DNA of 64,000 nt, taken from Triatoma infestans (lineage: Eukaryota > Arthropoda > Insecta > Hemiptera > Reduviidae). The translations under genes and the position numbers were made by a program. Numbering within the stretch: the stretch's first letter is position 1; the number at the start of each line of letters is the position of its first letter. Positions 20,714 to 32,500 of the stretch are shown here, one piece after another. Location of the stretch: contig JAAEAF010001531.1 in the NCBI GenBank assembly GCA_011037195.1, positions 1 to 64,000 on the forward strand, read 5' to 3'. The notes below the pieces were generated by a model. That model saw only the letters and a list, made by a program, of their open reading frames with translations, did no database searches and was not told the DNA's origin.

Positions 20714-21722
20714 TTTTTACTTTCGCTTACTACCTTAGTAAGAGGAAGTATTGTAATTGTGCGAAATTTTCGATATCGATTTTTCACCGGAAATATTCCG
20801 TTTTGAGGTCCCCTGAGTACAAAAAAGTGGTTTTTAGATAATGGTCTGTGGCTTTTAGATAATGTGTGTGTCTATGTTTTGCCTGTGAACAGCGTAGCTC
20901 TAAAGCAAAAAATCGTAGAAAGTTTAAAGATGATATTCTGTTTAGGTATCACCATAGGATCTGACAGTAGGTCATATCTCAGAATTCTTCAACCGGAAAT
21001 ACTACTTTACTGAATTTTTTTCTTCACTTTTTTACGATTTTCTTCAAAATCCATATATTAACAATACATATAAAGAGCTACAACTTTTATTTGAAACATT
21101 TCTCTGGGAAAATTCATTTAAGGACCCTTTTAGTGGAGCGGTGGGGTTAGGTTTTCCTCTAAATTGCTATTTCCTTTTAATACACAATTCTATCATCTAA
21201 ATAATATTGAATAGAATTAAATGTGTTGTTGAAATACCGAATTTGAAAAAAATCGGATGACCGGAAGTGCATTTTTAGTGAAATATATTTTCCAGTTTTC
21301 TAGTAATTTTCTCGAAAACAGCTCCAACGATTTTTTTTTTTTAAACTAGGAATATGAACTACACATATAAAGAGCTACATCTTTTATTTGAAACATTTCT
21401 CCTAGTAAAGTCATTTATAAGGGCTTTTGGGGGAGGTATGGGGTTAGGTTTGTCTCTAAAGCGCTATCATAGTTGATTATACAATTCTACCATTTAAACA
21501 AAATTATTAGACATAAATAGATGGTCAAAATTCTGAGTTTCAAGAAAATTAGTATACTGTAGAAAAATGCGCTTTTACTGACCTGTTTTTTTTTTTTTCA
21601 GTTTTCATCGAACTCCAACGAATTTCATTGAATTTGGTATACTAACTATACAATTTATCAATTACAATTTTGATTCTAGAGTAAGAGAAAGTTGAGTGTA
21701 TCACACCAGATTTTTTTTTTTT
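20714..21722 (+). mobile_element. family R, full-length copy
   Basis: The 5' palindrome is at 20719-20749 (AGTAAGAGGAAGT arm). A very short TG stretch lies at 20862, the GGAAAT/GGAAGTGC landmarks at about 20992 and 21261, and the third landmark near 21555 is lost. The 3' end at 21679-21722 has GAGTAAGAGAAAGTTG, a degraded hairpin (GAGTGTATCACAC) and CAGA plus T-run. Confidence 0.85.
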
Positions 21723-22618
21723 TATATTATTTCCGCTTGTTTTTCAAAATTGTAGTGGCAAAAAGTCGCTGCTTACTTAAGCTAGATATAAATTTCATCT
21801 CTATAGTTCCTTTTATTTTTCATTTCTTAATATCAGGTAATTTAGAAGGAACTGGTTTCTACTTATATATAGATTTATCGTGTATATATTTATTTTTAAT
21901 TATCTTTTGTTTTTGCTACACTCGCTAATAAAGAGGAACTTTTCCTCACGGGCAGGTATAAGCGCAAGCCATAAAAACAAAACCTTAAGAAGTCGGCCAG
22001 CCTTAATTGTGGTTAAGTACCTACTTGATAATAAATACTCTTTTAGATTTCAATGACTTGTTCGTCAAAGTTATATTAAAGAGACACCCTGTGTGTTCTA
22101 ATATATCTAGTATATCTAAGTAGATAAAGGCTCTAGCATTAATGCGAGCAACCTTGATTTTGATTTCTTCCATGCTGACTGACAAGCAGAGTCAGAAGTA
22201 TTTATCAATACGATATATAAGTGGGAAGGTTATATAGCTAATTGTTGAACTCTGGTTGCATAAGCTTAGTAATGAAGGCAGAGAGCTGGATGATCAAATA
22301 TTTGCTAAAATAAACTCACCGTCTGGCAAGGCTTGGTTTTTAATTAGGCCTTTGCGCCAAAAGTTCATTTTAAAAATATTCATTAAAAAATACGAAATTT
22401 GTACAATGATGAAGTTGTATGAGATATTTTCACAGTTAAATTTGCAATATACATTTTATCTTCTTTACAAAGAAAAATGTAAATAAATGTAATTATTCAG
22501 CGTTTTGTTACTATATTATCAAATATAATATAAAGATAATTAGACATATTTTGGCAAGCCAGACTGCCAAGTTGAGGACTTTGACCGTACATCCCCCCAC
22601 ACACACACTATTAGGCCT
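21723..22618. other. no gene recognised
   Basis: A 75-codon open stretch at 22256-22486 has no recognisable family and unremarkable AT-biased codons. I do not call it a gene. Confidence 0.45.
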
Positions 22619-22641
22619 CTCTCTCTCTCTCTCTCTCTCTA
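22619..22641. repeat. (CT)n microsatellite
   Basis: Eleven CT units in a row, preceded by a short CACACACAC run. Confidence 0.9.
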
Positions 22642-24117
22642 CTATTCCTACATTTGCTATTTATAACGATTTTACTCATACTTATCTCCTTTCGGAATTC
22701 TTTTCTATTAATGATTACTTTTTTTTTTAATAGTTCTTTTGATACCCACCTTCTAGATCATATAAAGTACTGCAATTTATTTATTAATTTATAAATTATT
22801 TATTAATTACTCTTTTTATATTTATTAAACAACTAATCTTTACTCAATGCTTGTTTTCTAATTTTTAATAATACATATAAAAGGCTATATTATCAATCAC
22901 AGAAATGAAAAGGTCAGTTTGGAAGGTGGTTAGTTGAAAGCACAATCCGATATGTGTATGAAAAACTCTTTGACCGTACAGCTACTACCAACTGTAGATA
23001 GTGGTACGTACTCGTATATAGATAGTACATACTAGTCACCGACTACGTCAAATAAAACGTCAGGAATCAGACCTTCAAACCGTATATTTCCGATGAAAAA
23101 ATCACCAATTCATACGGCTTGAATTATCACCAATCCGTACAAAATCTTGTGCTAAGAGATTACAGTTTTTTTTTTTTAGTCACTGCAAAAAGTAGAAAAA
23201 TAAATTAATACACTTTGAAATAATAATAAAGACTTTATTTGTAATAAAAAGTTCAATTAAAGTTGGTTTCCCTATTTTTAGTTATAATATTCTGGCGACT
23301 TTAATGATTTATAATAAACTAGCTTTATCTATTGAAAACTTCAAAAGAAGCCCTGCTAAAATTAAAAAAACACATTTTAAAAAAAAACAACATGTAAATA
23401 CGTTAAACAAATTCAACTTGAATATGTTTTTTTTTATCTTGAATATCATTGAATTAAACTAAAATTTCAATAATTAAACAAAACTTCATGAATATACAGG
23501 ATGATGATTCAGCAATTCGAAAAGTTTGAGAAACATAAAAAAAACAACAAGCTGGAAGAAGTAGAAAAATAACCACATTGGCAATCATGACTCCCCCACC
23601 CCACCCAGAAAATATTACAGAGTAATTAGCTAACTTGTATTCATTAATGACGAAATTTCTCAATGTTCCATTCATAAAATGAGGATAAAATAACAAAAAA
23701 AAGAAAAGTTTTTAAAGAATCATTTAATGTATAATATTTACTTTCTCTTACTCATATTTTCATTTCTGTGTTTGGTTTATGCACTTCTTAAATACAATTC
23801 GTTTTTTATGAATTAAAGACGCGAATTATCTTATGTTTCACAAATGCCATAAGCTAAATTCCAGTAAGCTACTATTCACCTATTGTTGTTTTCTTTTTCT
23901 TTTCTATTGTGGCGGAAATACTTGATTTGGGAGCCTGTAAGTACGTTAAATATGTTAGTTTAGTGGATGATGATGTGGAAGTAGGTTAAATTACAAGCGA
24001 TAAATTGTAGGAAACCCAAACTTAAAGTTCGTAAAGTTTTCCATCAGAGAATCCGATTTTCCATTGCTACACACATACGGGGCATTCATTAATCATCCAT
24101 CACAACTGGGTTCTAAC
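22642..24117. other. AT-rich spacer, nothing recognised
   Basis: Homopolymer A and T runs only. An 80-codon minus-strand frame at 23454-23696 is unlike any family I know and is probably chance. Confidence 0.5.
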
Positions 24118-24132
24118 ATATCCTAATTAATT

Positions 24133-24460
24133 GGGGCTCATGCCGGATCCATTTTGTAGAGTCTGTGAGACGGAAGAGGAAACACCCATCCATCTTATGA
24201 CTGATTGCTTGGGTTGTGAGGAAATTAGGTTGAGGACCTTCGGTCGGAATAGGATGTCTGTGGAAGTGATTAGGCTATTTCCGCTTAAGATTATTGTCCG
24301 ATTTATTCGGACTGCGGAGAATCTTCGATGGATTAGATCCAGGTCTGGATTTTTGTTATAGACCCGGTTTGTTCTTGTTTTTCTTGGGGTAACTATATAG
24401 GCCCAGTGAGGCTTTGGATAGCGTAGGGATTCCCTCCCCACAGACAAATAATAAATAATA
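24133..24460 (+). mobile_element. 328-bp LINE 3'-end module
   Basis: A fragment of the RNase H LINE family: the last 76 codons of ORF2 (stop at 24359) followed by the 3'UTR and an (AAT)n tail. The coding part keeps the finger FCRVCETEEETPIHLMTDC (C-x2-C..H-x4-C). Flanks ATATCCTAATTAATT at 24118-24132 and 24461-24475 are a perfect 15-bp target-site duplication, so this is a complete insertion event. It starts at the same base as the copy at 37178. Confidence 0.9.
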
Positions 24461-24504
24461 ATATCCTAATTAATTAAAATGTCTATAATAATTCCAGTTT
24501 ATCA

Positions 24505-24700
24505 TTAAACACACACACACTCACACAGTAACATAACCTTATAACCTCACGCACATATATACAACCAACAAACCAACAAGTGTGAGTGTAACAGAAAGAT
24601 TACGTTGAAGTGAACTCTCTACACGAACTTGGTGAATGTGCTCTGACTATGGATGAAAATCCGAAACCGGTCAGGAACAAAATCAAAGAGAAATAAGTTT
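24505..24700 (+). mobile_element. Penelope-type fragment (type B)
   Basis: TACGTTGAAGTGAACTCTC..GAACTTGGTGAAT, followed by the hammerhead-like CTGACTA..GGAT-GAAA-ATCC..GAAACCGGTC (about 24652-24675). The core has one mutation (G to T). It shares its sequence with 26372-26505 and 27650-27815. Confidence 0.65.
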
Positions 24701-25320
24701 GTTTATTCCTGTAACGTAAAAAAAAAAAAGAAAAAAAAAGCATGCGGAATGGAACTTGGAAAGCATTTTCTGCATCTTGCAGATTGAAGAAGTGTTTTTC
24801 TTGCAAAAAAAATTTCGAATCCGTGTATGACGAATGGTCAAGTAAAGGAGGATGAGACAAAACTTAGTCCGAAAGGTAGCCTGGATTCGTTTAGAAACGG
24901 CAGCAGACCAACATTCAATGATCATACCTGTTTTTTTTTCTTAGAAATTTGACTTTGGGAAATGCTTTACAGCTTCCTTTCGGTTCAGCCATTTGAGGTG
25001 GGCGGCATCGCACGGTTGTCATATAAAATCCACTTTTTCGTTTCATTTTACAATCTCACAGAGAAACGGCTCGTTGTACTTGCAAAACACTTCGAAACGA
25101 AGATTTTGTTTATTTTCGGTCGGCTCATTTTGGCTACTATTTATCGCGAATTTTTTCATGTTTCAATTTGCTGCAAATGCTGAAGACCCATAGAATGGTT
25201 GTCGTCGTTGAGTTCTTAGGCAACTTACAGTATAGTTGTTAAGAAGGATCATCTTCGATAATTGCCATTAATTGGTAGTTTCAGCTTGATGGTGATCGGC
25301 CAACGCTCCTCTGCTTTACG
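24683..25320 (-). pseudogene. mariner transposase, heavily decayed
   Basis: A DD34D cut-and-paste transposase relic read on the minus strand. Recognisable blocks in order are KYNEPFL (near 25050-25075), KWILYDN (about 25015-25038, in a shifted frame), HPP (near 24845), EKHFFNLQDAENAFQ (about 24765-24810) and the C-terminus YVTGINKLISL (24686-24715). Mariner proteins normally end with a very similar ATGINKLISRWQKC. The HPPYSPDL catalytic block is scrambled and several frameshifts and stops are present. An A-run interrupts the C-terminus. I did not find clear terminal inverted repeats. Confidence 0.8.
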
Positions 25321-25975
25321 ACCTATTTTAAAACGCGAATAAAAAAAATCCTCGAATTTACTTTTTATGTCTAACAGTATTGAGTTAGATTTTAATAAAT
25401 ATAAAATAAGTAGTAAATAATAATTTATTACCCCAAAAAACATAAAACGAGAAATATGCATTAAATTTGTGTTTTCCTCATTTATTGTTGGAGTTGCGTT
25501 TTATAATTGTTTATTAAAAAATTGAAAGGGAAAGAATTGGGGAAGGGTAATGCACCATGTTATTAATCATGTTTAAGTGAGATATAAATTAATTAAAAAA
25601 AAAACATTTTTTTCTTATATTAATCACAACCGACTAATGAAATCTTATAATACTAACAAAAGGCCACAAAAAAATATAATACAACAAGGCAATAAAATGT
25701 ATTGGTGCCGATGTTCGGGCGTCACACATTCAAAAACATTCCAATTGTTCAAAAGTTATATGTAGGAGGCAGCGGTAGAATTTATTTTATCTGTTACACA
25801 TACCAATTATTGAGATGGCATGACTTGTATACAGAACCGTCCCATTACAATGTCAATATATACATGGTGGGGATTTTACATTTACCCAGTTAACAGAGGT
25901 TAGAGGAACAATTAAATCCATCGTTAAAATAAATCTGCTTGGTAGTGGGGACTTTAATGATTATTACGATATGTA
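25321..25975. other. no gene recognised
   Basis: AT-rich. Short open frames at 25577-25893 have no recognisable family. Confidence 0.5.
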
Positions 25976-25979
25976 GCAG

Positions 25980-26185
25980 GTTTCAAAATTGAGTTTGCCC
26001 TGGAAATTATATGGTCTAAGGTCCTTTGAGAAAGAAAGAAAATGTTTTTTTTAGCGAATGGTTCATATATGTTTGTGCGTCTGTGCAGTTTTCAACAATA
26101 CATCACAAGAAGCTCAATCTTGATATTCCATTTGGTATACCACCAAACCGGAAGTATGACTCACTGAATATTTTTTTTGTTGAAT
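25980..26185 (+). mobile_element. family R variant, left piece
   Basis: GAGTTTGCCCTGGAAATTAT, AGGTCCTTTGAG, GCGAATGGTTC, CTTGATATTCCATTTGG and ACCGGAAGTATGAC are in R order. The R copy resumes at about 26515 after the foldback. Confidence 0.7.
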
Positions 26186-26510
26186 ATGTGGATGGGTCCG
26201 CCAATCAATGCTGGATAACACCTGGTATTTTATCCGTCGTAGCATGCATATTCATTTGGTTTCAGGCTGGTTTCGGAGTTTCATACCTCGTCAAAGTAAA
26301 TTCACCAAGTTAGTGATGAAAGTTCACTTCAACGTAATGTTTCTGTTACACTCCTCCCCACAAGTATAAAACCAGCAAGTTTGATTGTAACAGTAACATT
26401 ACGTTGAAGTGAACACTCTAAACGAAGTTGGTGAATTTTCTGTGACGATAGATGAAAATCCAAAACCGGTCAGAAACCAAATGAATGTGCATATTATGAT
26501 GGTTGTTAAA
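26186..26510. mobile_element. Penelope-type foldback (type B) inside an R copy
   Basis: The left arm (about 26200-26361) is the inverse of the right arm (about 26372-26505). Shared blocks are TACGTTGAAGTGAAC, GAAGTTGGTGAATTT, AAACC..AAACCAAATGAAT. The right arm carries a hammerhead-like TGTGACGA..GAT-GAAA-ATC..AAAACCGGTC with TTTCTG/CAGAAA as stem I. The left arm has a more decayed version on the minus strand. R sequence continues on both sides. Confidence 0.72.
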
Positions 26511-26514
26511 ATAC

Positions 26515-26925
26515 CAGAATTTTATTCTTTAGATTTCTTCGGTTTTTTTACGAAAATGGCTTTAATGATTTTCCTTAAACTTCATATATTATCTATAAAT
26601 ATCAACCATTCCAGGAAAATTGATTTTTTGGGGGGGGTTCTCTAGGGGGGGAGGATGTAAAGCTTCCTTCTAAAGTACCATTTCAACTCAATAAATGATT
26701 CTACAGATTCTAGAACTTATATAATAGTAATTATACTTTAGAATTATCGCTAGAATTCCTAATTTGAAGATAATCGATTAACCAAAAGTACAACTTTATA
26801 GAATAGGTTTTTAAGTCATTTTTTTTGTGAATTTTTTCTAAAACAACTGACTATAACGATTTCCTTTAAACTAATTGTACAGATATATAAATCTATCACT
26901 TTTGTTTGAAATATTTCAACATGTT
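26515..26925 (+). mobile_element. family R variant, right piece
   Basis: AAATGGCTTTAATGATTTTCCTTAAACTTC, AAAATTGATTTTTTGGG, AAGCTTCCTTCTAAAGTACC, AATCGATTAACCAAAAGTAC. Same subfamily as 7066 and 19125. No 3' end. Confidence 0.75.
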
Positions 26926-26980
26926 CATCATTTCCTTAACTGCTTAGGTTGGTAGGTTGTTACTTGCTACAAGTATGTAT

Positions 26981-27440
26981 ACAGGGTGTCCCAAGGTATA
27001 TGGATAACGACTTTTTCTCGAAACTAAGAGAGCTAGAAAAAAACTAAAAATACTGCCCCCGTTTTTTTTTTGTTAGAAATCCAAATTTAATTTGCAAATT
27101 TGTTTTGGTGCTTCCAGAAGCGAGATACAGGCGCCAACTTCCATTTTTCAAATGGGGAGGTGTGGTTTTTATTTAAGAAATAGATTCCTCAAGTATTTTT
27201 TGTAAGAAAAATTTACTTGAACGGTTTTTTTCTTTGAGCGAAATTTTATAAGTTATGAATGAAAACATGATACCTATAAAAAATTTCAAAATGATATTAT
27301 AACGGTTTTTTGATTGAATAAGAAGAAAAGTACTATTTTATTATAAATTTTACTCCTCATTAATTACAGATGTTGCTCGAACTGGCCCCCACCATTAGAG
27401 ATGCATACACATGCTTTTTCCTGCAAATTGTACCTTACGA
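26981..27440 (-). pseudogene. Tc1/mariner-type transposon remnant (C-terminus plus terminal sequence)
   Basis: On the minus strand the last codons read CVCISNGGGQFEQHL followed by TAA (27364-27366). I recall a C-terminal GGHFEHL-type ending from many insect mariner/Tc-type transposases. About 370 bp further on, the minus-strand sequence ends in GGGACACCCTGTATAC (26979-26994), a terminal motif often seen in such elements. The rest of the transposase is missing. Confidence 0.55.
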
Positions 27441-27470
27441 CCAAAGAAATACATCTCTGTATTAAACAGT

Positions 27471-27510
27471 TGCAAGAGATAGTCGTGTGAGTGTTTCACA
27501 CCAGATTTTT
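27471..27510 (+). mobile_element. solo 3' tail of family R
   Basis: CAAGAGATAGTCGTG, hairpin GTGTGA..TCACAC (perfect), CCAGA and a short T-run. Confidence 0.8.
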
Positions 27511-27649
27511 AATGGGATTTCTCTAAAACGTTTCCTAAAGATTTCTTTAAACAATGTTATTAATTAACTGAACAATCGATTTTATTGTGAATTTTTTTCT
27601 GGTAATTATTTTTTTCCCCCCCAAATTTGTTGATTTAAATCAAATGTAC

Positions 27650-27815
27650 CCTAGTGTGTGACACAAACATAAAGTTGAAGTCAACTCTCTTACATGAACT
27701 GTGTTAAACCTTATTCTTGACGATAGTTGAGAAACTGAAACCGGTCACAGCAGCAGCAACAACATTAATATGCATCATACATAACAACGGATAAAATCCC
27801 ACATGTTAACCATAT
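27650..27815 (+). mobile_element. Penelope-type fragment (type B)
   Basis: AAGTTGAAGTCAACTCTC, then TTGACGA, a stem AGTT-GAGA-AACT with a GNRA-type loop, and GAAACCGGTC (about 27735-27744). The following ATTAATATGCATCATAC..GGATAAAATCCCA matches the outer part of the foldback arm at 26186. Stem I is lost. Confidence 0.6.
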
Positions 27816-28457
27816 GGATGTATATACATTTGTATGTATATTTACACAGCGCCATGATACCCAAATAATTTTTTCATAACTGTTTTTAACATCATGTTAT
27901 AATTCTCAATATAATCATCTATTAACCCTAATACTGCAATCCATAAAGAAATTAATCTTAACATCAAATAGATTGATGTAAATTAAATAGCTCATTCTAT
28001 ACCAATTAAAAATACTTCTAACTTTTAATAAATAAATTACTATATACAAATAAGAATACTGCTTAAGGATATTGACTAATTATGTCTTCTAATACTAATT
28101 ATCTATTTTCCGTTTTTTTAACGTACTATGTTTAATTACTTCCATAAAAGACCAATCTCCACAAGGACAAATCTATACAAAATTTGATTAAAGGAAGTCT
28201 GTTATATAGTATAAATAAATGGGGATTAAAAAAAATTATTAAATAAACGTTATAAAAAAAAGAAAAAAAAGTGTGTCCAAAAATACAGTTGATCACCACA
28301 TTATAGGAGGACATAGTTTGTGTGTGTTGGTTGGATGATGGAAGAAATACCGGGGGGAATGTGTTGGAAGAAATACTTTCAGTTAAAAGTGTGAGACAAT
28401 GACCTCGTTTAATTCACCGGCGGTTCAACCTTGAAATCTGGGCCCAGTACATTTCTG

Positions 28458-28505
<48 letters not shown>

Positions 28506-29320
28506 ACGTATTTGGAGTAGAGCGAGAGAAGAGTGAGGAGAGATTTAGAGTAGATGTATGTTTGCCAGTGGTTCTACGTATACCACACGAGCTCCACTGG
28601 TCATAATAAATGCTATAACTTTTACTTATGGGGATATCCGTCTTCTTCTGTTTCTTCTTCCACCATTTACCCAGCCCTAGATCCTTTAAAAAAACTAAAA
28701 ACAAAAAAAACAAGTGCTCCGCCCCACTGGCTAAACAACATTGGGCCACACGAGACTGCCACATTGAAAGTCCTTGAATTTTAAGTTACATATTTGAATA
28801 CGAAATCATATTTATGCTTATGCATATATAATTTTAAAATAAAGAAAAAAAAATTAAAGATATATCATTTATTTTTATTTTATAATTTTTCTTTTCGCTT
28901 TATTTTTTTCCTTTTATATCTATTTATAAGTAGGTGTAATAAAAATGATGAACAGATGTTAATAATCAAATATTTACAATGTAAATATGTTAATTATATT
29001 GGTGGTTTTATTATAATAATTAAACGCTATTTATTATTATTATTTTTTTTTTACTTCTTCTCATTCTCTTTTTTAAGTTAATTAATAATAATGGAGGCCA
29101 AAACAATCTTTTGGCAATTTCAAAATGTATTATCCGGTTCATCTTTCATGAAGGCGATATTTTTTTGGTCTACAATTATCTATTGAGTAGGCTGAGCAAT
29201 TAAATTTTATTTGGTCTTACAGTATTAAAAAAATTAGGTGTGTGACACTAGATTAGCTGGCTGAAACAAAATCTGGTTTACATTGTCTGCCAAAACATTA
29301 CACAAACTCTAGTAACATTT
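27816..29320. other. AT-rich spacer with a (TA)n(TG)n microsatellite
   Basis: The microsatellite is at 28459-28505. No gene is supported; the frames at 28459-28784 are driven by the repeat. Confidence 0.55.
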
Positions 29321-29329
29321 AAAATTCCA

Positions 29330-29920
29330 CACCTTAAAAATGAATTTTTCCGGAAACTTGTTTAAAATAAAAGTGATAGGCCTATATCTGGGCAGTTAGT
29401 AGTAAAAAAAAACAACTCGGAATCCTATTTTATAATGTCATGGCACTTCCGGTTAACCGAGTTTCTTCTTCACACTTGAAGTTCTAGCAATACATGTCTA
29501 TATTATATAGGAGGGGATAGGGATAGGAACCATACATTTAACTGAAGTGTACTTTAGAGGAAAGTTTAACAGTTCCGAGAATTTGAAACGATCACAATAC
29601 TTCCTCTTACCAAAAGGAAGTGAAAGTAAATAACAAAAAAAAATAGTTAAAGCAATTTTCCTCCAAATCCATATTCTCTCAAACCCTAGAGAGTAATTTA
29701 AAGTGATCACATTTGGTCCAGATTCAGCTCCATTAATATTGAACAAATCCCAAAAATTTTTTTTTGGAAATTTAATGTTACAATTTTCATAGAGAAAATA
29801 TAAAGTTTCGAAGAAAGTAAAAAAAAAAAAAAACTAATCCCTTTAAAGTCACACTTCCGGTAAACCGATTTTATACAAATTTGGAATTCAATGCTTTTAA
29901 TATAATTTAATTTTTATATC
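29330..29920 (-). mobile_element. two family R variant fragments
   Basis: 29330-29625 holds GGCACTTCCGGTTAACCGAG, CACTTTAGAGGAAAG, ATCACAATACTTCCTCTTAC. 29765-29920 holds CACACTTCCGGTAAACCGATTT and TTTGGAATTC. Both read on the minus strand. Confidence 0.72.
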
Positions 29921-30054
29921 CCGTAGTAGACTTTAGACTTTTTTTGATTTTTCATTTCTCGGCACCGATCCGAATAAATTTACACTTCTTTTGGGGAGGG
30001 GGGATATTTTTTTTTTTTGACACGCTGGCAATAGTCAGTAATCATATTTATTCA

Positions 30055-30925
30055 TAAAAAAAAAAATACCTGGTGTGAAACACTCACACAACTTTCTCTT
30101 ATTCCAGTTCTCAAAATTATAATTGTCAAATTTTATAGTTTGTGTATCAAATTTAATGAAGAAATTCATCGAAAACTGAAAAAAAAACTGTTCACTATAA
30201 GCGCACTTCCGGTTTCCTAATCTTCTTGAAACTCGGAATTTTGAGGAACACCACCTATTTTTTTCTAATTAAGTTTGTTTGGATGATAGAATTGTATAAT
30301 CAACTTTGATAGCACTTTATAATCCTTGAGACATAACCCCACCCCTTCCCTAATAGTGCCCTTAAACAAATTTTCCCAGAGAAATGTTTAAAATAAAAGT
30401 TGTAGATCTTTGTATGTGTAATTTATATAAGAAGTTTTAAGAAAATCGTTGGAGCCATTTTTTTTTAAGATAATTGCAAAAAAAGTGGAAAAAATTATTT
30501 AGTAAAGTAATAAAGTAAACGCCCGATTTTTTTACAAACTCAGAATTTCAACAACATATTTAATTCTAATTAACATTATTTGCATGATAGAATTGTGTAA
30601 TAAACTGAAATAGCACTTTAGAGGCAAACCTAACCCCACCCCTCCCCCAAAACTGCCCTTAAATGAATTTTTCCGGAGAAATGTTTCTAATAAAATTTGT
30701 AGATCTTTGTATTTGTACTTGATATACAAAGTTTCAAGAAAATCGTCAAAGCCAATTTTGAGAAAATCGCAAAAAAAAAAAAAACTAGTAAAGTGGTACT
30801 TCCGGTTGAGGAATTTTTGATAGATAACGTACTGTCAGATCCCATGTCAGATCTAAACGGAATATCCAAGTTTCAATTTTTTACGGTTTTTCGTTTTTGA
30901 GCTAAGCTGTTCACATACATATACA

Positions 30926-30976
<51 letters not shown>

Positions 30977-31087
30977 CATTTGCTAAAAACCACTTTTTTG
31001 TACTCAGGGGACCTCAAAACAGATATTTCCGGTGAAAACTGGATATCGAAAATTGGACACGATTACAATACTTTCTCATACTTTCTC
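30055..31087 (-). mobile_element. family R, full-length copy
   Basis: On the minus strand it runs from the 5' end (31087; palindrome shortened) to the tail at 30068-30100 with a perfect GTGTGA..TCACAC hairpin. The embedded microsatellite is expanded to about 45 bp of CA (30924-30973). All three CCGGAAGT-type landmarks can be placed (30800, 30530 decayed, 30208). Confidence 0.87.
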
Positions 31088-31179
31088 AATATAATTGAAC
31101 AGTACTACTGTAATTTTTTTCTCCTTTATTTATTTTTTTTTTGCAATCAAGTGTTTCTCTCTGGTGGAATCATATATTA

Positions 31180-31570
31180 TATTGAAGTGGCACTTTAGAG
31201 GAAAGCTTAAATTTTGGCAGTCCACACCGTAATCCGCTAAAAATCAATTTTCCTAGAATTGTTATTGTAACAATTTTCGAGAAAAATCATGTAATACTAG
31301 AAAGAAAAAAAAAAAACTTCAATAATGTCACACTTCAGGGTTGGTGGTTTTTTTTTTGCCACGAAACTTTGAGTCAAATACGATAGTGATATCTAAGCAA
31401 AATATGAAGTTTCAGAGTATCCTGTAATTTTCCATTTTTTGAGGTTTTTGTACATGGTGTTACACCTTTTGCTAAAAATACGAATTCTATTTCCTGTTCT
31501 CAAGCTGGGAATTGTATTTCCGGTAAAAACTTAATTGCAATACTTTCTCTTACATTAGTAAGATTAATTC
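31180..31570 (-). mobile_element. family R variant fragment
   Basis: GCACTTTAGAGGAAAGC, TCACACTTCAGGG, TTTTGCTAAAAATACG, GTATTTCCGGTAAAAAC, TTGCAATACTTTCTCTTAC in R order on the minus strand. Confidence 0.72.
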
Positions 31571-32150
31571 ATTTTTTTCTTTTTTTAAGGCAAGTTTTGT
31601 TATATTTTCTGGAAGAAAACTACGTATATATCAATTTTATAATCTGTTTTTTATAATCTATTTATTTATATTACTTTTTATTTGAAATCATTATTATAAA
31701 TAAAAATATAAGATATATTTTTAATACTGTTAAGTTTTAAAAATATAATATAAAAGAATTAATTATAAAAATAATTTAGAGTGTTTTTTAAGTAAATAAT
31801 GAATGAAAGTTGAAGTTTTTATTTTAATGGTAGGGACATCAAGGGCGAGAAATGAATATATTTGGAACCAGTCAGACTTCCGCTTCGTGACATCCTCTCT
31901 CTCTTGCTCTATGGCCCTGTGGGTAATCTTTTTATAAAAACAGATCTATTGTTATTTTTAGTATATTAATATTTAATAATAAGTTAAAAAACTTTCATCT
32001 CATTTTTATATTTATATATTTATTTTCTTTTTGTAATATTGAAATAATAATTTTTTTAAAAATTGTCTCTTAAGATTTATCCGTCTACTGCGTTCGAAAA
32101 ACCAAAAATAACTCTAGAAAAATTACTGTAGTGGAAAAATTGGGATGTTT
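31571..32150. other. AT-rich spacer, nothing recognised
   Basis: Only A/T runs; one CTCTCTCTTGCTCT stretch near 31900. Confidence 0.5.
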
Positions 32151-32155
32151 AACAA

Positions 32156-32500
32156 AAAAAAAAATCTGGTTTGAAACAGTGAAACACTTATCTCTTACAG
32201 AATACCAAAATTGAGGCTTTTCACTACTTCAAAAAAAGAAAAAAGACGATACTTCCGTCATCAAATTTTGTATGCATATTTGATATACCAAGTTTCAAGA
32301 ATATCATCCGAGCCAGTTTTGAGAAAATCGCAATAAAGAAAGAAAAAAAAAAAGAATAGTAAAGTGATACTTCCGGTTGAGGAATTTTGACAGTTGCCAC
32401 TCAGGGGACCTCAAAACGGATATTTCCGGTGATAACACAATTTCGAAAATATTGTCACGATCTCAATAGTTCTTTGTTTTTTTTTATCAACATTAAGAGA
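32156..32500 (-). mobile_element. family R, internally deleted copy
   Basis: The tail region (AATCTGG..AAACAGTGAAACAC..CTCTTAC) at 32160-32205 passes quickly into the 5' region (GATACTTCCGGTTGAGG, GGGGACCTCAAAACGG, ATTTCCGGTGATAAC) ending near 32475. The two 300-bp units are almost entirely missing. Confidence 0.72.
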
